Below the pieces are notes generated by a model that was given only the letters and a program-made list of their open reading frames with translations, ran no database searches and was not told the DNA's origin. DNA of 64,000 nucleotides from Euonymus europaeus (Eukaryota; Streptophyta; Magnoliopsida; Celastrales; Celastraceae), in NCBI GenBank assembly GCA_963580455.1, contig OY756972.1:15391001-15455000 (forward strand), read 5' to 3'. Below are positions 1 through 11,620 of this stretch, piece after piece; the first letter of the stretch is position 1, and each line of letters begins with the position of its first letter. Made by a program: the position numbers and the translations under genes.

Positions 1-689
1 AAAGATGTGTTCAAGAAATGGACTTACTACTCTCTCATCATATCCTTGAAATTTGATACATGTTATTCGTTCTTGTGCATCTATGTGTGAATCTCATAAA
101 CTTGTTAGATCAAGATAAAACATAATGTAAGAGATTGACTATTCATAGGTTGTCAAATCAAGATACTTTGGTACTTTTATGTACATGCAAGCAACATATA
201 AGATTACCCCCTTTATTTCAAGAGGTGAAAGTTTTAAATTCATGGCGGCTTTCACAGTCAAGCTTAAGTAGCTATCTTTATTTCAAGAGATACATACCTT
301 CTAACATTAGGTAGCTCCCTTTATTTCAAGAGATACATACTTTTTTTTCAATACCTTTGATGTAGCCCTTTCCATTTGAATTACTTGCATCAAGTTTCCC
401 AAAGAATTGTTCAATAGACCTATCAAGACAAATCTCAAGCATTATGTCAATCAGACTTTGCAAGTAGAGATTTTGTGAAAAACAATGTATGACTAATAAC
501 ATGATCTTTTCAATTTTATGAACGAATTAGCCATTTAACAATAAACACATTCAGAGGTAACATCAAACAATCAATGCTTGAATCATAGATCAAGAATTAA
601 ATCACATATCCCACACACATGTTACCTCAAGCTACTTGAAAATCTATTCCATTGTAATCACCCCTAGTATTTTTCTTAGTAACAAAAGC
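1..689 (-). other. Downstream non-coding part of the copia element
   Basis: About 690 bases beyond RNase H with no long frame. Purine/pyrimidine patches of the type CTTTATTTCAAGAGATACATAC recur at about 210-350 in three imperfect copies. I recognise nothing else; a 3' LTR would lie outside the window. Confidence 0.4.
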
Positions 690-950
690 CTTTGTCTGTC
701 TAAGGGTTTTGAAAAAAAAATGTCAGCCAATTGATTTTCAGAAGCAATATATCCAAACGACACATATTCATTTTACCAAATTCATGGATGAAATGATGAT
801 GAAACATAATATGCTTAGCTTGGTTCTAGAATTGAAAGTATAACCGCACGCATATTATCAAAAATAAATACGAGCATACTTTCCTGATTCAATCCATAGT
901 TCTGAAGCATTTGTTTCATCCAAAGTGTCTGAGTGCAGCAACTTCCAACA
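690..950 (-). pseudogene. copia RNase H remnant
   Basis: In a different frame from gag, the minus strand reads GSCCTQTLWMKQMLQNYGLN, then a FDN motif, then (after frame breaks) KHIMFHHHFI and a NQLAD-like end with IFFK. This is the standard order of the C-terminal half of copia RNase H (...LWMKQML...DN...KHI.IRHHFI...NQLADIFTK). It joins gag directly, so RT, integrase and protease were lost by one or more deletions. Stops and frame changes rule out function. Confidence 0.75.
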
Positions 951-2478
951 ACCATGTTTTCAACTCCAACTCATTTTGGATTTGTGCATGTGTTTTCATG
1001 GGGGCAGTTACCTCTCCAATGATTAGATCTTGAACATCATTCATTTTGACTTGTCGAGATGGTTCAAGAGTATTTGAAGTAGGCTCGCTGTAGGTTACCT
1101 CGCGTGTATTTGATTGCCACTGTCTTGGTGAAGTAGGCTTGCTGCAAGTTACCTCAGTTGCATCTGCTTGCTGTTGCCTCAATGAAGTAGGTTTCCTGGA
1201 GGCTACCTTACTGTTATATACACTTGCAGATTTTTCTTTTACAGCACTTAAAGCTCTTAAATCAGATTTCTTGACCCAAACTTTCTTTGTTTGAGATGAT
1301 TTTGGACGTTGTCTTATATCATGTGATTTCTCACGAGCATCACATTGTTTTCCAGCAAGATTTTGAAACCTATTTTGAAGAAACTTTTTCTGCACATTTT
1401 CAAAGTTAGTCTTCCTGGAAAAATATGATTTAGGCATTCCATATAACTTATGACAATAAGGTCTTATATGGCCCCTAATTCCACAATGATGACAAATGGG
1501 AATAAACTTACCTTTACCATACCTTTGAGTATTTTGCCTTCCAACAAATGGTTGCTTGAAAAATGGTTGAGCAGTCCTAGCAAATTTATATGAAGTTTCA
1601 TGCTTTTGATATGAAGAAGAAGATCTATTACCTTGTATATTTACCTTGTTTGGAATGGTAGATCTCTTCTCTTCTTGTTCCAAAGTTTTGGATGAAGAAG
1701 GCACAAACTGCACAAAACTTTTAGGAAGACATGTGTGTGAACCAGATTTTGAACACTCACCTTTTTCATATCCTAAGCCACAAGTTTCATTGCTCATCCT
1801 TTGATTATCAAGAATATCCTGCAATCTGTTAGATCCTGAGTTAAACTTGTCAATATCTGAACATACCTTCTTTAGCATGTGTTCTCTTTTCTTTTCTGCC
1901 TCAGCGAGGTAGGTTACATCAGAAGTTACCTCAACTGGGCAGAGTGCTTCAAGATCTAGGATTCTCTCTTGTAGTTCCTTGATTTTTGATTTCGTTTCAT
2001 TCAAATCTTGAGTAAGAATTCCGTTTTCTTTGACAAGTTTGAGTTTTTCTTTTTTGCTCTCGACATATTCCTCAAAAAGATTGGTGTAGGCTACTTGAAG
2101 CTCACACATATCAAATTCAGAATCACTATCATATGTTGAGCTTGCCCTTGACTTTTGGTCACTAAAGATTACCGGAAGGGCTATTGGAGTTTCCTTTTCT
2201 TCATCTTCAGATTCAGCATCAGATTCTTCTTCTATATCGTTGTATGCTTTTGGCTTCTTTTTCCAATTTGCACACTCTTGAGCAAAGTGTCCAAATCCTT
2301 TGCATTTGAAACATTGAGTGGACTTAGACTCTTTGCTTTTCTTCTTGGGTTTGTAAGATGAATACTCCTCTTCCATGAGTTCCTTTAAATTCCTACTCTT
2401 CATGAATTTCTTAAAAATTTTCATTAGAAACAATAATTCATCAAATTGTCATATTTGATTCGTTGATATAGATTCCAT
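916..2478 (-). pseudogene. copia gag (Sirevirus-like), deleted at both ends
   Basis: Nucleocapsid part of a Ty1/copia Gag. An ATG at 2478 begins MESISTNQI, the usual style of copia gag start, but a stop follows and the N-terminal UBN2/capsid domain is absent. A 505-aa open frame (from 2433) follows. Counting from its first residue there is a CCHC knuckle at about 41-54 (CFKCKGFGHFAQEC), an acidic stretch, a coiled coil at about 120-165, a second CCHC knuckle at about 314-327 (CHHCGIRGHIRPYC), and an imperfect repeat of the pattern EVT-x-S-KPTSPRQ at about 411-464. The last 12 or so residues are an out-of-frame reading of an RNase H remnant, so the frame crosses a deletion. It cannot encode a complete Gag. 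Confidence 0.8.
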
Positions 2479-2489
2479 CGTTGACACCT

Positions 2490-2501
2490 GCTTCGATACC
2501 A
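2490..2501 (-). other. Primer-binding site, initiator tRNA-Met type
   Basis: The minus strand reads TGGTATCGAAGC two bases after the LTR. The canonical plant initiator-Met site is TGGTATCAGAGC, so there are two adjacent differences, probably mutations. Confidence 0.75.
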
Positions 2502-2503
2502 AT

Positions 2504-3395
2504 TGAAAGTTCGGTTTCTCACCAAGATCATTAGCCAACAGACATGGAAATTAAAATTGTGGAAAAATAAACGAAAATCAAACACCAAGAATTTTACGAG
2601 GAAACCCAACCTGGGAAAAACCTCGAGTCTATGAGCGACTAACCTTGAGGAACAATCCACTAAAACGAATCAGGAGTTACAACCCTATCTTAGAACTAAA
2701 GACATCGCTCATCCCTCCCATTCAGTGTATTGCTTCAACCTCACTCAACCTCAACAAGGTAGAGTCCACTCTTGAATCCCTCAAGAGTTCTCACACACAA
2801 ACAACTCACAAAGAATAATTTTCAATACAAATATCCTCACTACAAATCACTCATTCAAACACTCAAGATCACACATGAAATAAGAAGTGATTTGTTTTTC
2901 CAAAAACCCAACACACGCTCAAGACTCTCTCAAAGATAATTTCGGTCAAACTTTAAAACCAACGCGCATGGAATATATATAAGATCATCTTGTCTTGATT
3001 ATGAAGACTTCTTCTCCCACCAGAACTCTGAGCATTCTATCACCTGAAGAGATAAGTCACACATCCAATATAAGAATTGATAATATAGGAATAATCAAAG
3101 ATAATCCATGGTAGTTACATGTTTAACTCACAATATAACTCTTATATGGTTATCCATACATGAATAGACTACCTATCTTATCTATATAAGACAGTCCATT
3201 GACAATAAAACACTGCATGTCATTAAAATTAAAAGCCCACGCGTTAAAATCTTTAAGCCCGTGCAGATGAAGTAACTTACTTCACATACCGGAGTAACTT
3301 ACTTCACTGCTCTACAGCACCCAATTATCACAAAATTCAATTGGTTAAATATATCTCACAATTGTCAATTAGATTTTATAAATTAAAAACCAACA
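2504..3395 (-). repeat. 5' LTR of the copia element
   Basis: On the minus strand it begins TGTTGGTTTTTAATT and ends ...CTTTCA, giving TG...CA termini and a length of 892 bp. It is followed after two bases by the primer-binding site. The right boundary is fixed by the abrupt start of the Athila RT frame at 3396. Confidence 0.8.
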
Positions 3396-6005
3396 CTTTT
3401 AGATGCTGGAATTATTTATCCCATCTCCGATAGCAAATGGGTGAGTCCGGTGCAAGTGGTTCCGAAGAAGGGAGGTATTACAGTGGTTACCAATGAGAAG
3501 AATGAGCTGATACCTACAAGAACTACTACCGGTTGGCGTGTTTGTATTGACTATAGAAAGCTTAACAATGCCACTCGGAAGGATCATTTTCCTCTCCCCT
3601 TCATTGACCAAATGTTGGAGAGACTAGCTGGACATTCCTTTTACTGCTTCTTGGATGGCTATTCTGGATATAATGAAATCCCTATAGCACCCGAAGACCA
3701 AGAGAAGACTACTTTTACTTGCCCTTTTGGCACATTCGCTTATCGGCGGATGCCATTTGGATTATGCAATGCTCCAACCACCTTCCAACAATGTATGATG
3801 AGCATTTTCTCAGATATGGTGGAGCGCTTCATTGAGGTATTTATGGATGATTTCTCTGTATTTGGCTCTTCTTTTGATTCTTGCTTGCACAATTTGGCCT
3901 TGGTTTTGAAGCGTTGTGAAGAAACCAATTTGGTTTTGAATTGGGAGAAATGTCATTTTATGGTGCAACAAGGTATAGTGTTGGGGCATCGAGTGTCAGC
4001 ACAACGCATTGAAGTTGATAGAGCAAAGATTGATACAATTGAGAAATTGCCACCTCCTATCACAGTTAAAGGAGTTCGAAGCTTTCTAGGGCATGCCGAA
4101 TTCTATCGACGTTTCATCAAGGACTTCTCCAAGATCATCAAGCCTCTTTGTAGCTTGTTGTTAAAAGATGCAGATTTTAACTTCTCAAAGGAATGCTTAG
4201 AAGCTTTTAACTTGCTTAAAGAGAAACTCACTACTGCTCCAGTAATCGCTGCTCCAAATAGGGAAGTTCCTTTTGAAATAATGTGCGATGCTAGTGACTA
4301 TGCCATTGGCACTGTTTTGGGTCAAAGAAAGGAGAAATTGCTACATGTGATTTATTATGCTAGTCGCACCTTGAATGATGCCCAGTTGAATTACTCCACT
4401 ACTGAAAAAGAGCTTTTAGCGGTGGTATTTGCTCTTGATAAATTTCGATCCTATCTCATTGGATCAAAGGTTATTGTATTCACCGACCATGCTGCTTTGA
4501 AGTATCTACTCTCTAAAAAGGAGGCCAAGCCACGGTTGATTCGTTGGATCCTTTTACTACAAGAGTTTGATATTGAGATTAGAGATAAGAAGGGGTCAGA
4601 AAATGTTGTTGCCGACCACCTTTCTCGATTGATGGAGGGGAGAGAAGATGCAAGCCTTCCTATTTTGGAGACTTTTCCCGATGAGCAACTTTTTGCTATC
4701 ACCACCTCTACCATTCCTTGGTATGCTGATTTTGTGAATTATTTGGCAAAGGATATTCTTCCACCGGATTTGACTTTCCATCAAAAGAAGAGATTTCTAC
4801 ATCAAATTTGATTTTATTATTGGGATGAGCCTTTCTTATGGAAGCATTGCTCAGATCAAATCATAAGACGATGTGTCCCGGAGGAAGAGATGGTAGGAAT
4901 TCTTACACATTGCCACTCACTTCAGTGTGGGGGTCATTTTGGTGCAAACAAGACTGCAGCAAAGATGTTGCAATCCGGATTTTATTGGCCAACTTTGTTC
5001 AAGGATGCCCATTCTTATATGTTAGCTTGTGATCGATGTCAGCGCATGGGCAACATCTGATGCCGCAATCAAATGCCGCTCACTAATATTCTTGAAGTGG
5101 AGCTCTTTGATGTATGGGGTATTGATTTCATGAGACCCTTCCCAAAGTCACTGAAAAATCAATACATCCTCGTGGCGATGGATTATGTTTCGAAATGGGT
5201 GGAAGCCACGGCATTTCCAACCAATGATTCAAAAGGTGTACTAAAATTCTTGCGAAAGAATATATTTTCACGGTTTGGGACTCCCTGAGCCATTATTAGT
5301 GATGGAGGTACACACTTTTGTAATCGACAATTCAACTCCTTACTTGCCAAATATGGGATAACTCACAAAGTTACAACCCCATACCATCCTCAAGCTAGTG
5401 GTCAAGTGGAGTTATCTAATAGGGAGTTGAAGAAAATTCTTGAAAAAACTGTGGGCTCCTCACGCAAGGATTGGGCTTCGTAGCTAGATGATGTCTTGTG
5501 GGCCTATCGGACTGCTTACAAAACTCCTATTGGAATGTCTCCATTTCGATTGATCTATGGCAAAGCTTGTCACTTACCCGTTGAGCTTGAGCATAAGGCT
5601 TTTTGGGCTGTGAAATATTTGAATTTTGATATGGTGACTACAGGAGAGAAGCGAGCCTTGCAATTGAATGAGATGGAAGAGTTTCACAATGAAGCTTATG
5701 AAAATGCAGCCATCTACAAAGCGAAAACTAAGAGATGGCATGACAGTCGCATTGTGCCCAAGGAATTTCATGTTGGGCAAAAAGTCCTCCTTTTCAACTC
5801 TCGTCTTCGCCTCTTTCCAGGTAAACTGAAATCCTGGTGGTCGAGACCATTTCTTGTTACTAAAGTGTCTCCTTATGGAGCAATTGAGGTTGAACATGTC
5901 ACTTTGGGGACAAAATTCAATGTTAACGGTCAAAGGTTGAAGCCCTACTATGAAGCTGATTTTGATGTTCAAAAAGCTTCTTTGACCCTCCAAGATCCTC
6001 AATAG
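3396..6005 (+). pseudogene. Athila pol: RT, RNase H and integrase with four in-frame stops
   Basis: A single continuous frame from 3396 to 6005 reads reverse transcriptase ([11 protein letters not shown] near 3535; catalytic FMDDF near 3840), RNase H (FEIMCDASD near 4276; TDHAAL near 4480), the integrase zinc region with HCHS...CDRCQRMG (4900-5048), the catalytic core (WGIDF, DGGTHF, SGQVE) and a chromodomain-free C-terminus ending in [10 protein letters not shown]. Stops interrupt it at 4809, 5058, 5286 and 5481 with no frameshift. Those at 4809 and 5286 could be CGA to TGA, the change expected from loss of methylated cytosine. The N-terminal RT, protease and gag are outside the window or beyond the copia insertion. 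It is not functional. Confidence 0.9.
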
Positions 6006-7967
6006 TGGATACAAGAAGTCGAGCCAACGACTATAAACAAAGGCGCTTGTTGGGAGGCCACCCAACTGGGGTAAATTCTTTCCTTTTAATATTATGTTTT
6101 AGCATCTTGTGTATTTAACTCTGTGTCATTTATGTACAGGGAAAATAAGTGCAACTGCAGGTGATTAATTGGAAATCTGGATATGTGAAATTTGAACCAG
6201 AAACGATGGAGATCGATCCCCATTTTGGGTGATCGATCAACCTCAAAGGAGACACATTCAGGTAAAGAGACAGACTTAAATGGTGATCGATCCCCTTAAA
6301 AGGTGATCGATCCCCCCAAGCCCCAAGTATTTCTGCAAAAAAAAAAAAAAAAAAAAATTAGAACCAGATTTTTGTGGGATCGATCCCCTTTAATGGTGAT
6401 CGATCCCCTTTAATGGTGATCAATCCCACCTTTATATAAAAAAAAATTCCAAATTTTGACTCACGCACACAGCACACACATCACCTTAAAAAAAAAAATT
6501 TGACTCACGCCCATAGCACAAATGCACTACTATCACTTTTTCAATACCAAAGCACACACAACACCTTGCTTTTCTTTCTCCCGTACACAGCACCCCACTC
6601 CTTTACTAGTAGCATGGTTTGATTGCTTTTGAGACAAGTTGTCTGATTTGTGGCTTAGAGACTGTAAAATGTTGTTTTTGAACACATAAAAAAAAATACA
6701 GCCTAAAGGTGAAGTCAAAAAGAATGAGTATTTTGAAAACCTCGCTTAGCCAAATGCGGAGACTATGACCTATGTGAGCGTTTGAGTCTTTCCATCTTCA
6801 TTGAGTGATGAAAATCAACTCCACTTTTTATTTTGTGCTCACTATATACTAGATAATCTCATTATCTTTGTTCGGTTGCTTGGTCACTTGCTAAGCATGC
6901 ATCTCATGAGCATAACATTCTTGTGAACTCTCCATGGGAAGATCATTTTTGTTCTGAGGAAATGACAGTAAGGCCATCTTTATTAGCCACTAAATTCCCT
7001 TTTCAATCAACCCTCACGAAAAATATTATCCTTAGATCCCTTTTTGAAGCCAAACACTAGCCCTTCCTTCTTAGCCACATACTACAGCTATTTGGATAAA
7101 TTGTGGACTATTTAATTCATTTATTGAAGATCATTGGGATATACTGTGAGAAAGCACAATGATTGAGGAATTTTCTTGGGCTTTGCATGAATTATCATTA
7201 GAGAAGAGAATGAGTTTGGTAAAAAAGGGAAATTTCCCGATTGTGAAAAGAAAAGAAAAAATGTGTAAAGTCTGGGTGAATAAAAAAAAAGATTTGAGGA
7301 AGAATAAATGAGAATTGCTGATGGTTGATTTTATGAGAATGGTCTTCAATTGCTAATTTGAATAGTTCTTCAATTGTTATCATCACTCTTATCAATGCCT
7401 TCTTCCTACCTAAACCCTAGCCTTACATTACAAGCTTTAAAAGTCCTACTTGATCCTTGAGAAATTATGATCCGAACATGGGAGTAAATTTGGCTGTTGC
7501 TCACTGCTTAGTAGTGGCATCCTTTCATAAGATCATATTCTGCATGTTTCATGAGCTTTCTTTGCAAAATGTATATGGGATCTTGATTACACTATTCCAC
7601 CCATATACACATGAGTGAAACACTTTAGCCAACTTCAGTGTGAATTTATTTCTGAGTGAACATCGGTGAGATTTTGAAGTTGAGGCTAAAAGCTTTGTGA
7701 TGTGTTCTTAAAATCAACTTATTCTAAGATGTAACCTAAGGGCTACTCTTTACTTTCTGAATAATAAGTCTCTAAGTTGTGGATTGGATAGCTATACTCT
7801 ATATTGTGATTGAACTGTGTGATCTTATGCGACTAAACAAGGAAGTGAAAATTGCATTATGCTCCTAATCCTAATCTCATTCTCATTGGTGTCCATGCTT
7901 TCATGTAAATCCTCTTTTCTAAAAATTCAAGATTTGCTCGAGGACGAGCAAAAGCTTAGTGTGGGGG
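6006..7967 (+). other. Athila 3' non-coding region with GATCGATC repeats
   Basis: No env-like reading frame is left. Between 6210 and 6430 the motif GATCGATCCCC recurs about six times with spacers such as TTTTAATGGT, interrupted by a poly-A run at 6338-6357. The region ends with AGTGTGGGGG, the polypurine tract, at about 7957-7967. Confidence 0.65.
7957..7967 (+). other. Polypurine tract of Athila
   Basis: TTAGTGTGGGGG lies immediately before the LTR TGTTGATC. This is where plus-strand synthesis is primed in gypsy elements. Confidence 0.75.
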
Positions 7968-9327
7968 TGTTGATCTATCTAATATTTGCATGGCTTTTGT
8001 ACATCAATTAACATTAGTTTTTGCCTCATTTGATGCTTTTGAGCATCAATACTACATAATCTTGTGATTAATGTTACTTTCAGATCAAAGGCAAAAATGG
8101 AAAAAGATGAGGTTAAAAAGATAGAAGTATTGGCGATGGATCAACTTTTCTGGAGATGGATCAACCACAAAACAAGGCACAAGAATCCAGAGAAGTTTGG
8201 GGATCGATCTCCCATTTTGTGGATCGATCCCCCTTGAAGTTATGAATGGCAGAGAATTCTGTGGATCGATCACCCATTTTGGGGGATCAATCCCCCACGC
8301 GCAGATCACGAATTTCATATTTTCCAGCTGGGAAAACTTTGCTAAAATTAGAAAATACTAAGCCAAAACGGCATAGCTTAGTATAAAAACGTCATTAGGG
8401 TTTGTGGAGGTATAAAAGACCATCTTATGTCATTTTGGAGGGAGTTGATGACCTAGCCACCATTCTCTCACATCTTGGGAGAGTTGAAGAAGAAGAAGAG
8501 GAGAGAGGAAGTGGAGCTCCAGATTTTCTGGGTTTAATCTTTCTTCTTTACTTCTTGTTATGGATATTATGATTGTTATTTGTGTTGTTCTTGTTATTAT
8601 GAGGAACTAATCCTCTCATTAGGGTCCTAATGTAACCTAACTTTGAAGATTCCATGAACTTGGCTTGATAATTTATTGATTTCTGCATATTATTGAGTAT
8701 TTATGGTTTTGTTTAATGCTCTTGAGTGCTTGATCACCATTCAAGTGATTTGATGCTTGGGTTGAGACCGGAAGGAGATATCTAGGATTTGCATCTTGCC
8801 ATAGATACCATAGGGTTCATGTACCATAGGAATATAGGGACATGCCTTGTGCAATCGTTATGTGGTTTTCCACGAATCTTAATGGGTTTTTGTCACTTAA
8901 ATCCGAATGTTAGGAATAACAGGGGTTAGTGATAGGAACACTTTCAGTGTAACCAGGAATGGAGCATTGAATAGGTAAGGGAGACCGATTGTCAATAATT
9001 GTTGGTAATTACGGATTATTAAGTCAAGAGAGTGGAATTGGATAGGTGATGGTGAAATTAGGAACCCTAGTCTTTACTCATTCGATTAATATAATCTGTC
9101 ACTATTGTTCGTTTACATCTTAAAGTGCTTCTTTAGAGTATAAATTCTTGTTATATTGTTTATGTTAGTGTTAATCAAACCAAAACAACTTATTCGATTC
9201 TCCAAATATCGCTAGTGTTAATCATAACGGATACTCATCAACTGTTAACTCAATCCTCGTGGGAACGATAATCTATTCATCACTTTATTACTTATGCGAT
9301 TTGTGCGCTTGCAAATAAGTCCCATCA
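7968..9327 (+). repeat. Athila 3' LTR
   Basis: Begins TGTTGATCTATC and ends GCAAATAAGTCCCATCA; 1360 bp. It carries four further GATCGATC/GATCAATC boxes at 8202, 8223, 8262 and 8285, matching those in the internal 3' region. The end is fixed by the return of E1 sequence (GTGAAGGTCGAATCGTCGC), which continues uninterrupted in E2 at 22487. Confidence 0.8.
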
Positions 9328-9417
9328 AATGTGAAGGTCGAATCGTCGCTCAGGAATAATTTCTGCTTTAGCAAACAACTCGATTGCTCGTAAGCGGGGT
9401 GACAGAGTCCCACCCAT
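9328..9417 (-). pseudogene. ORF A, first ~30 codons (cut by Athila)
   Basis: From an ATG at 9417 the minus strand reads MGGTLSPRLRAI, the same beginning as the E2 copy at 22576. It stops at the Athila insertion; the rest of this copy is not in the window. Confidence 0.7.
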
Positions 9418-10240
9418 TAAATGAGATGAAAGATGGGTGAGGAATTTGAACGGAACGAAGGTGAGCAATAATGGAGAATGAGGTAAGACAAACTAAAATC
9501 ACCGAAAGTGAGTAATCGTGTCGATAACGAAAAGAACAAAAGATGACGTGACGAGATCAGTGTGAAAACGGTGATCGACTATCGGTGGAAGTGAAAGAAA
9601 TTTTGAAAGAGATGAAATGATGAGAAAGATGATGCAGATGCTAGATATGGTAAAGATATGCGACTCAGATAAGAGGAAGAAGAAAAATTTGACCCTAAGA
9701 GAGAAAACGTTAAAGAAAAATCGTAAGATTTCAAAAGACGTTGAAAACTCTAGATCACGTATGATACGGTGGAAACGTGTCACTTAGTAGAAAAGCGAAT
9801 AAATCAATCAGAAGAGAAAAAAAATTGGCTAGAAAGGAAGACAGAGAAGAAATGTGGGGATACGTGCCGGAGCTGGTGATAGAGACACGATAGTGATGGG
9901 AAGAGACAAATGGCCGAAAGAAAATGAAAAAAATAAAGAAAGTCGTATGCCTGAGCTATGACAAGGATGGGAAAGAGACATGATGGAGATGGGGAGGAAA
10001 AACGATAGAGACAGGAAAAAAGAATATGGCCAAAAGATACAAAATATTTTAAAAACACATGCCATGAAAACGACAAAAATAAAGAAAGTTGTGTATGCCT
10101 GAATTGTGACAGTGATGGGGAAGAGGCATGATAGAGATGGTGAAGACGTGCGACTCACAGCGAAGAAGAATTTTTTTTTTAATAGATGAGACAAAACTTT
10201 TAAACGAAGGTCATGGAAGAGAAATGAGAAGAAATCTTTG
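9418..10240 (-). repeat. Degenerate purine-rich repeats upstream of ORF A (E1)
   Basis: The plus strand is strongly purine-rich. Imperfect units of the form GTGATGGGGAAGAGGCATGATAG, AATATGGCC(A/G)AAAGA and ATGCCATGAAAACGA recur. Long apparent frames here only reflect the strand bias. The same block stands before ORF A in E2 (22640-23330) and E4 (50340-51060). Confidence 0.6.
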
Positions 10241-11620
10241 AACACAGGTCTGAGCCATTTCTGCCTCCTGTCAAGGCAATGATTGAGAGTGACGGCTTTG
10301 TAATTGAAACATGCAATCAACGCGAGCATACACTTGATTTGTGGGCCACTCCCAACTAGATTTGTGCGAAATAATAGTGCATGGGATCCGTGATCCACTC
10401 CCCACTTGGGCAAGACATAAAATATTTGAAGAAAGAGATGCATACCTGATTCATGAAGATTGACTGAATTTGTACTGTTTGAACAAACCTGTCAAATGAT
10501 AAGCAGCATGCGACGATGATGCATGCAATGACATATATTGCTCGATCATGAATGTCTCACTTGGAATGAATGCAATCCTCTCAAGTTTTTTCATTTTTTC
10601 CTCTCTCCCTTTTTTTTTTGTTTTTTTCATTGGTTTTGACCAATTTTCTTCAAAACTCATATGTGCCCACATTTCTTAATAAAAACTTTTTCCATTTTTA
10701 TGTTTCGGATCATTCCTCTCCTAATAATACATATCTCGACCACGGGGTTTTTTTCCATCCCTTTTTCAGTGTAGGACACCAACATCTATCAATGTCCTGA
10801 CAAAAAATAATATTCAAGTAGACTTATCACGCTTTCTGTTGAAACTTTGTCAATGATGATTTTAACAATACAACTATGCATGTCAAATGAAAAATGGAAG
10901 ATGAATGAGATGTGAAAATGGATGAGCAAAGTCAAAGAAATGAACACTTCGATAAAATTTCATCGAAAATGATGATTGACGATAGGAAGCTTATTTTGGA
11001 GGGGAAGAGGTGATGTCAAAGAAATGAGAAATAGATTGAGCTTTCCCAAGATAAAAATTGTGACAATCCAAAAATTACACCAAAACTACCCCAGTTTTGG
11101 TGTTCCCCCAATTAACAATGATTAAATCCAATTTGCATAAGATTATATCTAAACCCTTCATTTTTGGCAACAAAATTCTTCTTTTGATGTAATGATTGCA
11201 CCAAAAACTGCCCCAATTTTGGTGCGTGTCTAGGAAGCCAATTATGCACCTTCACCCATATCACCACAAATCAAATTGATCACCAATCATGACACTGTCC
11301 AAAGTCCAACAAGTCCATGTCTGAACTGTTCTTCTAAACTTCCAATCTGAATTGAATGCATCGTTTCTCCTCTCTGTTTTTCTTATTTCCTTTTCCCTTT
11401 TCTTCATTGTTGTTGTTGTTGTTTTTTTTTCTTTTGTGTTTTTGTCCCTAATTTTTGCCTAGAGCGCCCTTTCAGGTTTTCACTCTAGCGGGAATTTTTT
11501 GTCATAATTATGCAAATGTCTCTACTGAAGACAGTAAATCAAAGACAGTAACTTAATTTATTCATCGAAAACTAACTTTCCAAAAAAGATAAACAACACA
11601 CCGTCTACAATGTTCCACAA
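10241..11620 (-). other. Post-pol untranslated region of E1 with two hairpins
   Basis: No gene. It holds the post-pol motif (11446-11497, minus CCCGCTAGAGTGAAAACCTG then GGGCGCTCTAGGC) and two hairpins, 11198-11224 and 11077-11103, which match those in E2 and in the young element in the same order. Confidence 0.7.

Larger units (their letters stand above)
1..3395 (-). mobile_element. Sirevirus-like Ty1/copia retrotransposon, partial, internally deleted
   Basis: Read on the minus strand: a TG...CA LTR (3395 to 2504), an initiator-Met-type primer-binding site, a gag with two CCHC knuckles, then a short RNase H remnant. The element runs off the left edge of the window. Its 5' LTR starts exactly where the Athila RT reading frame begins (3396), so it inserted into Athila pol. 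Protease, integrase and nearly all of RT are missing. Assignment to the Sirevirus branch rests on the long coiled-coil gag with a second knuckle of the CHHCG...GHIRPYC type; this is inference from family knowledge. Confidence 0.8.
3396..9327 (+). mobile_element. Athila-type Ty3/gypsy element, 3' portion
   Basis: RT, RNase H and integrase (3396-6005), a long 3' non-coding region, a polypurine tract at 7957-7967 and a TG...CA 3' LTR (7968-9327). The string GCTCGAGGACGAGCAAAAGC just before the [12 protein letters not shown] in RT and [17 protein letters not shown] in integrase are typical of the Athila lineage. The 5' part lies left of the copia insertion and outside the window. The element sits in ORF A of the Tat copy E1: the flank AATGT (9328-9332) is also present, uninterrupted, in E2 and E4, so AATGT may be the target duplication. 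Confidence 0.85.

Noticed and set aside
6006..7967. env-like gene after Athila pol
   Set aside because: Some Athila elements have one, but here no frame longer than ~70 codons fits and there is no membrane protein signature on the plus strand.
9829..10443. 204-codon minus-strand frame rich in F, S and L
   Set aside because: It lies in the purine-rich degenerate repeats. Its open frame follows from strand composition, and the E2 copy breaks it with an indel.
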